A model generated the notes under the pieces. The model had not been told where the DNA came from. It saw only the letters and a list, made by a program, of their open reading frames with translations, and did not search any database. 40,606 bases of DNA, from positions 1-40,606 of the forward strand of contig JAHIRY010000024.1 of the NCBI GenBank assembly GCA_018818405.1, in the 5' to 3' direction. The DNA is from Patescibacteria group bacterium. Lineage in GTDB: Bacteria; Patescibacteriota; Patescibacteriia; UBA11705; JABHMO01. Position 1 is the first letter of the stretch, and the number at the start of each line of letters is the position of its first letter. The position numbers and the translations under genes are program-made. Positions 29,976-38,456 of the stretch are shown piece after piece.

Positions 29976-30398
29976 ATGCAAAAATCAAACATTCCAAATA
30001 AATTAAAAAATGCCAAGTGTTCGCAGAAAAGCGGACAACCGCAAATGCCGAGAGAAAAATTGACAGTCGGACAAAAAGCGGCTGATGTTATTACAACTTT
30101 TGGAGGAAGCTGGAAATTCATCATTATTGTTCTGAGTTATATCGGACTCTGGATTGTGGTAAATTCAATTCCCTGGGAATACAAATGGGACAAGTGGCCG
30201 TTCATCATGCTAAATTTGACTTTGTCCTGCCTGGCCGCTATGCAAGCGCCGATCATTCTCATGAGCCAGAAACGAGGCAATGAACGCGACCGGCTGAATC
30301 AACGCTATGATTATCTGGTGAACAGAAAAGCGGAACGGGAAATAAGCACTATAATGAAAGACCTGAAAAAAATAAAAAAGCGGCTTGATCTCACTTAA
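29976..30398 (+). CDS. DUF1003-like membrane protein
   Basis: ADVITTFGGSWKFIIIVLSYIGLWIVVNSI...WDKWPFIMLNLTLSCLAAMQAPIILMSQKRGNERDR. Confidence 0.88.
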   Translation: MQKSNIPNKLKNAKCSQKSGQPQMPREKLTVGQKAADVITTFGGSWKFIIIVLSYIGLWIVVNSIPWEYKWDKWPFIMLNLTLSCLAAMQAPIILMSQKRGNERDRLNQRYDYLVNRKAEREISTIMKDLKKIKKRLDLT

Positions 30399-30709
30399 TT
30401 TTTTGAATCAAAAATTTGTTTTATCATTGAAGTGATTCGGCGCGCTTCATTTTCCACGGTTTCACCGTCATATTCTCCCGCGTGCGCGGACGAGCCTTCA
30501 TACGAAGGCTTTTTTTGATCAAGATGCAGATTGACTTCAAAATAATTTTCAAAATCATTGAGATACGCGTGAAAGCGCGGATAAAAACCCGAACCCAGCC
30601 GGCGGGCATAGCTCAATTCCGTCGCATTCGGATCGCGCACTTCGCCATAACCGCAACGCCGAATTAATTCTCCGGCTTTGAATCCATTGTAAGGAAATTT
30701 AAATTTCAT
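30395..30709 (-). CDS. conserved-looking hypothetical protein (104 aa)
   Basis: MKFKFPYNGFKAGELIRRCGYGEVRDPNATELSYARRLGSGFYPRFHAYLNDFENYFEVNLHLDQKKPSY; convergent 4-nt overlap with DUF1003 gene. Confidence 0.75.
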   Translation of the reverse strand: MKFKFPYNGFKAGELIRRCGYGEVRDPNATELSYARRLGSGFYPRFHAYLNDFENYFEVNLHLDQKKPSYEGSSAHAGEYDGETVENEARRITSMIKQIFDSKN

Positions 30710-30802
30710 AAAAAAATTGATTAATATTGCAAATAAATAATTGACATTCGCGATTCTATAGAGGAATATATTATTGTAATCAAAGGCAAAAGGAGAAAAG
30801 CG

Positions 30803-31087
30803 ATGACTGAATCAACGGATAAAAAGTCATGGAAACGATTTATTCCGGGCTGGTCATATCTCAAACGGCGCAAGGAGGAAAAAGAACTGGCGGGAAAAAG
30901 GGCGGATGAAGCGAGTGAGATGGAAATCGCCAGGCAACAAAAAGAGAATAATGAAATGCGCAAAAAGTTGCATTGGTTCAAACTGCAAATCAGACTGGCA
31001 AACAACCGCGGCGATTCGGAAAAAGTGGCTGAACTGGAAAAACAGCAAAGACTGTTTTTTGAAAAAGCGCTGGGAAAATTGAAATGA
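30803..31087 (+). CDS. small charged hypothetical protein (coiled-coil-like)
   Basis: KEEKELAGKRADEASEMEIARQQKENNEMRKKLHWFKLQIRLANNRGDSEKVAELEKQQR; purine-rich AAAAGGAGAAAAGCG just upstream of ATG. Confidence 0.65.
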   Translation: MTESTDKKSWKRFIPGWSYLKRRKEEKELAGKRADEASEMEIARQQKENNEMRKKLHWFKLQIRLANNRGDSEKVAELEKQQRLFFEKALGKLK

Positions 31088-31100
31088 CCGCAAAAAATCG

Positions 31101-31129
31101 AGCGCGCTTACATGTAGGCGCGCTTTTTT
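31101..31129 (+). terminator. Rho-independent terminator
   Basis: AGCGCGC-TTACATGTAG-GCGCGCTTTTTTC. Confidence 0.8.
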
Positions 31130-31131
31130 CA

Positions 31132-31305
31132 TTATTTCAGGCAAGGAGTTTCCGGCTGAGGCGCAGACGGATGTCCGTGTTTTATCCACTCGCCGTTCTT
31201 GCAGATCCAAGTATCCTCTCCGGTCACAAATCGAACTGTGATCAAAATTCCGAAAAGAAGGATGACGGAGAAAATTATTATTAAAACCAAATGTCTTTTT
31301 GTCAT
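31132..31305 (-). CDS. small single-pass membrane protein (57 aa), absent from ORF track
   Basis: Hand translation: MTKRHLVLIIIFSVILLFGILITVRFVTGEDTWICKNGEWIKHGHPSAPQPETPCLK*. Confidence 0.75.
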   Translation of the reverse strand: MTKRHLVLIIIFSVILLFGILITVRFVTGEDTWICKNGEWIKHGHPSAPQPETPCLK

Positions 31306-31315
31306 ATTATTTTTT

Positions 31316-32443
31316 TTATTCTATTGCCTGCAAATATTCAAAACTTTTTCCTTCGTAATTTTTCAATTTCACTTTTTCCTCGCTTATTTCTTCAATGTAT
31401 TTCGGCATGGCCGGGATTTTTCCTCCGCCGCCGGTCGAATCAATCACATAAGTCGGCACGCCGAGACCGGAAGTAAATCCGCGCAAGGATTTATATATTT
31501 CCAATCCTTTTTCAACTCGCGTGCGGAAATGGTTTGTTCCTTTTACCAAATCAGCCTGGAAAATATAATAAGGCCGAACTCGCATTGACAAAAGTCCTTG
31601 CATCAATTCTTTCATTGTCTGCGGATCATCGTTCACTCCGCGCAATAAAACCGTCTGACAGCCGAGAGGAATTCCCGCGTCAGCCAGCAGAGCGCAGGCG
31701 CGCCGGCTCTCCGCTGTAATTTCATTCGGATGATTGAAATGAGTATTTATGAACAAGGGATGATATTTTTTCAATATTTTGCACAACTCCGGAGAAATTC
31801 TCTGCGGCAAAACACAGGGAATGCGAGTGCCGATGCGAATAATTCCATTTCTCGGATTGATAATTTTAAATACGGCGCTTAAAATCTTTTCCAGCTGATC
31901 ATTCGAAAGCATCAGAGGATCGCCGCCGGAGAGAATAACATCGCGCAATTCGGAATGCCGGGAAATATATTCGAGAGCTTCATTGATTTCCTCATCTGTC
32001 GGCTGTTTTTGCGGATCGCCGACTTTTCTCTTTCTGGTGCAAAATCTGCAATACATGGCGCACCTGTTTGATACTCTAAACAGCACTCGATCAGGATAGC
32101 GATGAGTGAGTAGAGCAGGAATTCCCTCGCGCGATTGGTGTTCAGGCTCTTCATGCAGAGGATCTTCCAGACCGACCTCATCAGTCAATTCTTCGGCGGA
32201 AGGAACGCATTGTTTGTAAATGCCGTCGCCTTTTTCTCTAATCAATGACAAATAATATGAGCTGATGATTGCCGGATATTTCTCGCAAATTTTTGCAATC
32301 TCTAACTTATCAAGGCCGAATTGCTCGGCGATTTCAACTGGAGAGCTTATTGTTTTCGTAACCGTTTCCTGAGCAGGGGAAGGGTCATCTTCGTCTTCTG
32401 AACCCGATTCCGCACAATCCTTTCTTTCAAAGAAAGAAAACAT
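31316..32443 (-). CDS. lysine 2,3-aminomutase (KamA-like radical SAM)
   Basis: HRYPDRVLFRVSNRCAMYCRFCTRKRKVGDP (CxxxCxxC), LRDVILSGGDPLMLSND, RIGTRIPCVLPQRI. Confidence 0.93.
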   Translation of the reverse strand: MFSFFERKDCAESGSEDEDDPSPAQETVTKTISSPVEIAEQFGLDKLEIAKICEKYPAIISSYYLSLIREKGDGIYKQCVPSAEELTDEVGLEDPLHEEPEHQSREGIPALLTHRYPDRVLFRVSNRCAMYCRFCTRKRKVGDPQKQPTDEEINEALEYISRHSELRDVILSGGDPLMLSNDQLEKILSAVFKIINPRNGIIRIGTRIPCVLPQRISPELCKILKKYHPLFINTHFNHPNEITAESRRACALLADAGIPLGCQTVLLRGVNDDPQTMKELMQGLLSMRVRPYYIFQADLVKGTNHFRTRVEKGLEIYKSLRGFTSGLGVPTYVIDSTGGGGKIPAMPKYIEEISEEKVKLKNYEGKSFEYLQAIE

Positions 32444-32554
32444 ACTTGTGATTGAATTTACCGCGTAAAGTAAATTGTTTAGTGACGCCGAAAGCGTGTC
32501 AATTCCAATTATATTATATTCTATCGAATTTACCAGAGGCTCGCTGTTATTATC

Positions 32555-33040
32555 TTAATTCATTGCGATTCCCCTCGCCCACTCGGCCGCGCGCTTCGCT
32601 TCAGCTTCTTTGTCGTGTTTTAGCGGTTCGCGAAAATCAATCGCTCCGACAAATTCATTTCCCGCCAATCGCTTTTTCATTTTGTTCAATGTTCCGCCCG
32701 GCGCGCCGCCATGACAGCAAAAAAGAGCGATTTTTTTATTTTCCAATTTTACATTTGAAAAAAATGTATTCACCGGCGGAGCATATTTTAAAGCCCAGAC
32801 CGGAGTTCCAAGAAAAACAAGATCATAATCAGCGCAATTTTTTTCCAAAGATTCCAGTTCCGGTTTTCCGCCCATGATCGCTTGTCTGCCGCCCCAAAAA
32901 TATCTGAGAAAACCGCTTGCGGGAACTAATTCTTTTTTTGGTTTCAATTCCAGAATATCAGCGCCGATCGACTCTGCGATTTTTTCTGAAATAAATTTCG
33001 TGTTTCCGTCGAGGGAATAATAAATTACAAGAATTTTCAT
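32555..33040 (-). CDS. flavodoxin-family protein
   Basis: MKILVIYYSLDGNTKFISEKIAESIGAD..DYDLVFLGTPVWALKYAPPVNTF. Confidence 0.9.
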   Translation of the reverse strand: MKILVIYYSLDGNTKFISEKIAESIGADILELKPKKELVPASGFLRYFWGGRQAIMGGKPELESLEKNCADYDLVFLGTPVWALKYAPPVNTFFSNVKLENKKIALFCCHGGAPGGTLNKMKKRLAGNEFVGAIDFREPLKHDKEAEAKRAAEWARGIAMN

Positions 33041-33041
33041 A

Positions 33042-33623
33042 TTATAAAATGTCGTATTTTACTTCTTGCGGAAAAAGCAGAAGAAACGGATAGCCGACAT
33101 AATTTCTTTTTATTTTTCCACAGCCGATTTTTTTCAGGAGCTCAACCATTTCATCGGTGGTTTTTATCGGATCAACTTTATCATCCTTGCCGATGTATTC
33201 AATCTCCGCGAAATCTCCGAGATTTTTCACTGAATCCATGGTGATTGCAAAATCATTGTAAGTCCAAGTTTTTCTGACTTTTTCCACGACAACCAAAGAT
33301 TTGAAATTCAACGCGGAAAAAATTTTTCGCATTTGTTCCGAACTTTCCACAACCGTTTCATATTCATCGCAATAATCGCTTTTGCCCGCTTCATCAAAAT
33401 ACCAATTTTTGTAATTGATCGAACAATTGCCGTCCGCGTCGCGCAGTCTCAGCCATTCTTTTGCCGGACGCGCTTCGATAAAATCGCGATGCGGCGGAGT
33501 GAAATATTCATCGATCTGGCGCTTTTCTCCGCGAAACACGGCATTGTCTTTCAAAAACAAAAGCAAAGCATCCGGATTTTCAATGTTTACTTGAATTTCT
33601 ATTTCAATATTATTGTTTGCCAT
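33042..33623 (-). CDS. CYTH-domain protein (CyaB / class IV adenylate cyclase-like)
   Basis: IEIEIQVNIENPDAL...QIDEYFTPP...EWLRLRDADGNCSINYKNW...FAEIEYIG. Confidence 0.85.
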   Translation of the reverse strand: MANNNIEIEIQVNIENPDALLLFLKDNAVFRGEKRQIDEYFTPPHRDFIEARPAKEWLRLRDADGNCSINYKNWYFDEAGKSDYCDEYETVVESSEQMRKIFSALNFKSLVVVEKVRKTWTYNDFAITMDSVKNLGDFAEIEYIGKDDKVDPIKTTDEMVELLKKIGCGKIKRNYVGYPFLLLFPQEVKYDIL

Positions 33624-33639
33624 ATTGTTTTATGAATAA

Positions 33640-34161
33640 TCACTTTTCAATCAATTTTTTCGCTTTTAACAAAAAAATCAAATCCCGTTCTTTTATAAAC
33701 TTTCCAATATAATTATCAGGCCGGTCTTGGCGCAATGTGTTGATCGCCTCGTTCAAGCTCATCCATCGAAGCTCAAAACCATCTGCCAATTCTTCTTCCG
33801 TAAAACCAGGAACGCCCGGTTCGCCGACAAGATTCGTCAAAAAACAATAGGATATTTGCAATTGCTGAAATTGATCGCGATATTCTATGACAACGCCGAA
33901 ACCTTCCGATTGCGATTCAATCTCGCAGCCGGTTTCTTCGCGCGATTCCCTTTTCAACGCAGCGGTAAGATCTTCATTTTCTTCCACTCCGCCGCCGGGC
34001 AATTTGTGATAATTATTTTTTGACACGAAGAGCAAAGCGATTTGATTTTTTTCATTAAACAAAACCGCGCGAACTGCATTCCGCAATTTGTAAACAACTT
34101 CCTTTTTCGTTTCAGGAGCAATGCCAATGTCTTCCTCTGAAATTTCCCGCAATAATTCCAT
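33640..34161 (-). CDS. NUDIX hydrolase
   Basis: LPGGGVEENEDLTAALKRESREETGCEIES (Nudix box). Confidence 0.95.
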   Translation of the reverse strand: MELLREISEEDIGIAPETKKEVVYKLRNAVRAVLFNEKNQIALLFVSKNNYHKLPGGGVEENEDLTAALKRESREETGCEIESQSEGFGVVIEYRDQFQQLQISYCFLTNLVGEPGVPGFTEEELADGFELRWMSLNEAINTLRQDRPDNYIGKFIKERDLIFLLKAKKLIEK

Positions 34162-34174
34162 ACGAATGAAAATT

Positions 34175-34534
34175 TTATTTTTTCAGCAAATCTCTGATTT
34201 CAGTGAGCAATTCCACTTCTTTTGAAGTTTTGACCTGCTCTTTTTCTTCTTTCTTTCGGAAAACATTGATTGTTTTGATGAACAGAAAAATTATAAAAGC
34301 AATGATAATAAAATCAATTGTCGCCTGAATGAAATTTCCGATCGCCACCGATCCGATCTTGAGTCCGGTGAGATTTATTTTTCCCAGAATCAATCCGAGC
34401 AAAGGCATGACAACATCGCCGACCAAGGCTGAGACAATTTTTCCAAACGCTCCGCCGATGATAACGCCGACAGCCAGATCAATGACACTGCCGCGCATGA
34501 CGAATTTTTTGAATTCATTGATGAATTTTTTCAT
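34175..34534 (-). CDS. mscL: large-conductance mechanosensitive channel
   Basis: [44 protein letters not shown]. Confidence 0.98.
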   Translation of the reverse strand: MKKFINEFKKFVMRGSVIDLAVGVIIGGAFGKIVSALVGDVVMPLLGLILGKINLTGLKIGSVAIGNFIQATIDFIIIAFIIFLFIKTINVFRKKEEKEQVKTSKEVELLTEIRDLLKK

Positions 34535-34626
34535 AATAAAACTTTTTTATCTGGAAAAATAAATAAATTAAAAATTATTGACTTTTTCGCTGTTGGAATT
34601 TTTCATGCCAACGATCTTGGCGCCGT

Positions 34627-35322
34627 CTATTTTTTTTTGCAAATCAACAAAGCGGTATTAAATCGTAAAAACTTTTTATCAACCTTAAAACCGATTTTTT
34701 TTAACCAATCAATTTGATCTTCAATCGGCGATAAATCATTCAAAAATTGATGATGATAGGACCAATCTGCTAAAGTTTTTTCATCAGTCACCATGTCCAC
34801 AAGATATTTATAATGTTTAGCGGTATTTAGGGCGGCTTGCCGTTCATTTTTATATGTAACCAAATCACCAAACACAAAAACTCCGCCGAATTTTAGCATT
34901 CCAAAAATCTTCTTAAATAATTTTTTCTTGCCAATGGCATTTTGATGATGTATTCCAATTACGGAAACTATGATGTCGTATTTTTTATTGAATCTTAATT
35001 TTGAATAATCTCCAAAAATATAATTCACTCTATCCTTGCCCATTTTCTTTTTCGCGCCAATAAGCATTTGGTGTGAAAAATCCACAAGATCAAATTCTGC
35101 TTTGGGTAAAATATCTTTAATAATTTGACTCGTTATGGCAGTTCCAACGCCTAAATCAAGGATTTTGTATTCTTTTTTTGGATTGAACTTTTTTACAAAT
35201 TCTACTATCAAATCGTGAATTTCTCGATGAAATGGGATTGAATTAATAATATCCTGATCATATTTATCAGAAGTATATTTATCATAATTGAGCTGAGATG
35301 GTTTTACATTTGTTGTTTCCAT
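34627..35322 (-). CDS. class I SAM-dependent methyltransferase
   Basis: YKILDLGVGTAITSQIIKDILP, FDLVDFSHQMLIGAKKKM, YDIIVSVIGIHHQ. Confidence 0.9.
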   Translation of the reverse strand: METTNVKPSQLNYDKYTSDKYDQDIINSIPFHREIHDLIVEFVKKFNPKKEYKILDLGVGTAITSQIIKDILPKAEFDLVDFSHQMLIGAKKKMGKDRVNYIFGDYSKLRFNKKYDIIVSVIGIHHQNAIGKKKLFKKIFGMLKFGGVFVFGDLVTYKNERQAALNTAKHYKYLVDMVTDEKTLADWSYHHQFLNDLSPIEDQIDWLKKIGFKVDKKFLRFNTALLICKKK

Positions 35323-35327
35323 ATTTT

Positions 35328-36680
35328 TTATTTTGTTAATTTCTCTAATGCGGCGATAATTCTATCAATATCTTGTTCGTTATTACACAAACTAATTGAG
35401 GCGCGAACCAATGCGGGAACTTTTTCCGATTCACCGCATTTGATGGATTTGATTATATCTTTTTCGTCTGTTATTTTTAATAATTTTCTGACTACTTGAT
35501 AAACGCAAAAACTGCCGGCTCTTACGCCGATGCCGTAATCCGAATTCAATTTTTCCGCAACTTCAATCGGATTTTTCCCTTTAATATTGAATGGCAATAC
35601 AGTGCTTAAATGTTCTTTGCGAACATAAAGCTGGATTTTAGGATTTTTACTTAAATAATCAAATAATCTTTCTGATAATTTTCTTTCGAACTTTTCAATA
35701 TTTTTCAGCCCCAGTTTCTCCATTACTTCTATGGCGTACATCATCGCAACCGCCCCGACCGCATTCGGGGTTCCCGGATCGTGAGCCATTTGATTTTTAT
35801 ATCTGAAAAATTCGCCTTGTTCAGTGATATAAGGCAAATTTCCACCACCGATCTGATAAGGCAAAAATTCATCTAAAAATTTCTTTGGTCCTATCAAAAA
35901 TCCACCGCCATAAGGCGCATAAAATTTATGCCCGGAAGCAATAAGAAAATCTATGCCCATTTCCTGCATATCAATTTTATGATGTTGCAAAAATTGACAA
36001 GCATCAACTAAAAAGTATGCGCCGTATTTATGGGCTAACTTTCCAACCGATTTAATATCCGGACAATAGCCGGTTATATTTGACGAAGCTGTCAAAACAA
36101 CAACTTTTATCTTATTTTCTTTTAATTCTCTTTCAATATCAGGTAAATCAAATTCAAAATTTTTATTGACATCGTATTGTATAACTTGCGAACGACCTAA
36201 TTTTTGAATTTGATTATTTATTTTTTCCATTTCACTGAGAGTATTTTGTTTTTCACCAAGCAATTTTACTCCCTCTGTTTTTATCCATGGCAACCAAGAC
36301 GAACTGTGTTCAACGGAAGAAACCATAATTTTGCCTGCCAAAAAAGAAAAAAAATACGCCGCGGTATTTATACCGCCGGTTGTGTTGCCGCAAAAAATAA
36401 CATAATCATCTATTTTAGAATTTACAAATTTTTTAATTACATTTCTGCTTCTTTCATAAATATCAGTGGAAATTTTTGATTTTGTTCCAGCGCCGCGATG
36501 AACCGAGCCGTAACCAGTGAGATATTTTTTAACTCCGTTCTCAACTCCCAATAATGGCGGGGTTGTAGCCGCATTATCCAAATTAACATAATTAATCAGA
36601 CCAAGTTTTTTGGTTTTAACTTGATAATCTAAAATTTCTTGAGAAAATAATTTTTTGGGATTTATTTTATTCCAAAACAT
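35328..36680 (-). CDS. class V aminotransferase (cysteine desulfurase/selenocysteine lyase-like)
   Basis: YVNLDNAATTPP, SVEHSSSWLPW, FLVDACQFLQHHKIDMQEMGIDFLIASGHKFYAPYGGGFLI (PLP Lys), GVRAGSFCVYQ; upstream start reset because of DUF5652 overlap. Confidence 0.9.
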   Translation of the reverse strand: MFWNKINPKKLFSQEILDYQVKTKKLGLINYVNLDNAATTPPLLGVENGVKKYLTGYGSVHRGAGTKSKISTDIYERSRNVIKKFVNSKIDDYVIFCGNTTGGINTAAYFFSFLAGKIMVSSVEHSSSWLPWIKTEGVKLLGEKQNTLSEMEKINNQIQKLGRSQVIQYDVNKNFEFDLPDIERELKENKIKVVVLTASSNITGYCPDIKSVGKLAHKYGAYFLVDACQFLQHHKIDMQEMGIDFLIASGHKFYAPYGGGFLIGPKKFLDEFLPYQIGGGNLPYITEQGEFFRYKNQMAHDPGTPNAVGAVAMMYAIEVMEKLGLKNIEKFERKLSERLFDYLSKNPKIQLYVRKEHLSTVLPFNIKGKNPIEVAEKLNSDYGIGVRAGSFCVYQVVRKLLKITDEKDIIKSIKCGESEKVPALVRASISLCNNEQDIDRIIAALEKLTK

Positions 36681-36718
36681 ATGATTATTTTTTAACAAAT
36701 CATCTAATCGCGCCGGAT

Positions 36719-36916
36719 TTATTTTGTTTTTCGCTTGCTCCAAATGAAAATGTAGAGAATTTCCAGAATGGCCAATGTATTTATCAAGAAAATGGCGATA
36801 AACCACCATTTGTCTTTTCGCCGGGCGGCCTTCCACAGAGCCACGCCCTTCCACGGCATTGTCCACAGCGCCAACAAAATCAAAATCCAAGAATTTTGCA
36901 ATAAAATTTGATCCAT
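36719..36916 (-). CDS. DUF5652-like small membrane protein
   Basis: MDQILLQNSWILILLALWTMPWKGVALWKAARRKDKWWFIAIFLINTLAILEILYIFIW. Confidence 0.9.
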   Translation of the reverse strand: MDQILLQNSWILILLALWTMPWKGVALWKAARRKDKWWFIAIFLINTLAILEILYIFIWSKRKTK

Positions 36917-37053
36917 AGTTTATTTTGATTATATAAAGATAATATCATTTCACGATGAAATAATCAAAAAAACAGTCGTTTTCAGACCGTTTCCCATGAA
37001 ATTAATCAACGCAATCCTGAGTACATCCACGTCATGCGAAACTAATGGCTTGC

Positions 37054-37084
37054 CATGAAGTCATGCCGCGCATGTACTTCATGG
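37054..37084 (-). other. hairpin immediately 3' of tRNA-Ser
   Basis: + strand CATGAAGT-CATGC-CGC-GCATG-T-ACTTCATG(G); on the minus strand the 5' arm begins at the tRNA CCA. Confidence 0.75.
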
Positions 37085-37169
37085 CGGAAGGAGAGGGATT
37101 CGAACCCTCGATACCTTTCGGTATACACGCTTTCCAAGCGTGCGCACTCGACCACTATGCGATCCTTCC
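37082..37169 (-). tRNA. tRNA-Ser (anticodon GGA), CCA encoded, long variable arm
   Basis: Minus strand GGAAGGATCGCATAGTGGTCGAGTGCGCACGCTTGGAAAGCGTGTATACCGAAAGGTATCGAGGGTTCGAATCCCTCTCCTTCCGCCA. Confidence 0.96.
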
Positions 37170-37346
37170 ATGCAATTTAATAAACGCCAGACGGCTGTCT
37201 ATAAAATAGCAGATATCTTGGTTTTATACAAGTTGAATTTTAAATGGGAAAAACACAAAACCGGAGCTTTTCGTCCCGGTTTCGCCTGTGATTGTTGTTG
37301 GATTCGATATAATTAGTTATGTGATGTGGTAAAATTTTATTCGTCG

Positions 37347-38294
37347 TTAATCGTTAATCCATTTTATAAACTCCTGCCTTACTTTATCAAGATTTTGAAA
37401 CCCCGTCACTTCAAGCAACGCTACTTCAAATTGTTTTCCTTCCCAAACCGTTGCTTTTTTAACAACTTCTTCAAAAGGTTCATTGGCTGTATTTACTACT
37501 ATAGCACTATATTCATCATTTAATTTATGTAAGCCTGGATTTATACCGCCAGTGTCAGGGATTTCTGAATCATCGTTCCTCCTCGATTTTTCGGGCGATT
37601 TTTTAATTAACTCAATCATTTTCGCATTTCCCTTTAGTTCTCGAATCCACATAAGTAAAGCTCTGCCAACAATATATTCGGCCTCATTAAGATTTTCAGT
37701 TTCACCATTGATTGGTTTTAAGAAATTTAGACATCTTTCATAATACTCTTGTTCGTTTTCAAATCCCTCTTTTGCTTTACGTTTAGTTTCCTCAATTGGT
37801 AATTCTGTGTCGGTATGTTCAACTAAACTAGCAAACCCCTCATCTATAAGTCTAGTCGCTGGTTGTCGTTGCAGGGCAGTAACCGACCACATGGCGACAT
37901 GAGCCAGTTCGTGTTTAAGTGTTTGCTGCATACCTGGATAATCATTTCCTGCCTGTCTTAGTTCTTCAACTAATGTCGCCTCTGATTCTGGTGAAGAAAA
38001 TCTTTGATCGTATATTATTTCAACGCTATCATTGTGTACTTCAACTCGGCCAAGCGCTGCTTCGTCTTTTGATTCGACAAACTTGACTTTAATCTCTGGT
38101 AATTTCCAATTTTCAATACCTAAAGTTTGGAAAGCAGTCTTTAATTCAAAAATCGCCCGATTAGCAACTTCTTGTCGTTCAGGACATTCAATCTTAGTCT
38201 CAGCTTCTGGTGTCTGTGTAAGCTCCGGGCTTTCTGCGCCAGAATACTTTTCTTTTTCAGGAACCTTTGGTGTTTTAGGGGTTTCAAAATCCAT
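37347..38294 (-). CDS. hypothetical protein with HExxH gluzincin-like metallopeptidase signature
   Basis: QTLKHELAHVAMWSV (HExxH) followed by RLIDEGFASLVEH. Confidence 0.8.
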   Translation of the reverse strand: MDFETPKTPKVPEKEKYSGAESPELTQTPEAETKIECPERQEVANRAIFELKTAFQTLGIENWKLPEIKVKFVESKDEAALGRVEVHNDSVEIIYDQRFSSPESEATLVEELRQAGNDYPGMQQTLKHELAHVAMWSVTALQRQPATRLIDEGFASLVEHTDTELPIEETKRKAKEGFENEQEYYERCLNFLKPINGETENLNEAEYIVGRALLMWIRELKGNAKMIELIKKSPEKSRRNDDSEIPDTGGINPGLHKLNDEYSAIVVNTANEPFEEVVKKATVWEGKQFEVALLEVTGFQNLDKVRQEFIKWIND

Positions 38295-38328
38295 TTTAGT
38301 AGAGGTTAATAAAATTTTACCATTTCAC

Positions 38329-38424
38329 ATAACGTCAGGGATATACGAAGTTTTTCTGGAACGAAGTGGAAGAAAAATTTGGTTGAGGGGAGAGCCGAGC
38401 CCCGAACCGTATATCCCTTGTTAT
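38329..38424 (-). other. attC-like structured recombination-site candidate (three-way-junction palindrome)
   Basis: ATAAC..GGGATATACG at 38329-38347 pairs with CGTATATCCC..GTTAT at 38408-38424; two internal hairpins. Confidence 0.55.
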
Positions 38425-38456
38425 ACGAGGGGTGAATTGCTAAAAATAAAAACTCC

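Noticed and set aside
30854-31210. Minus-strand ORFs 30854-31210 and 30721-31005
   Set aside because: Shadow of the plus-strand 30803-31087 gene, which has a purine-rich RBS-like region and a proper terminator
31316-32443. Calling the aminomutase EpmB outright
   Set aside because: Its Cys-motif region (YPDRVLF..CAMYCRFCTRKR) is KamA-like; function in EF-P modification kept as a hypothesis only
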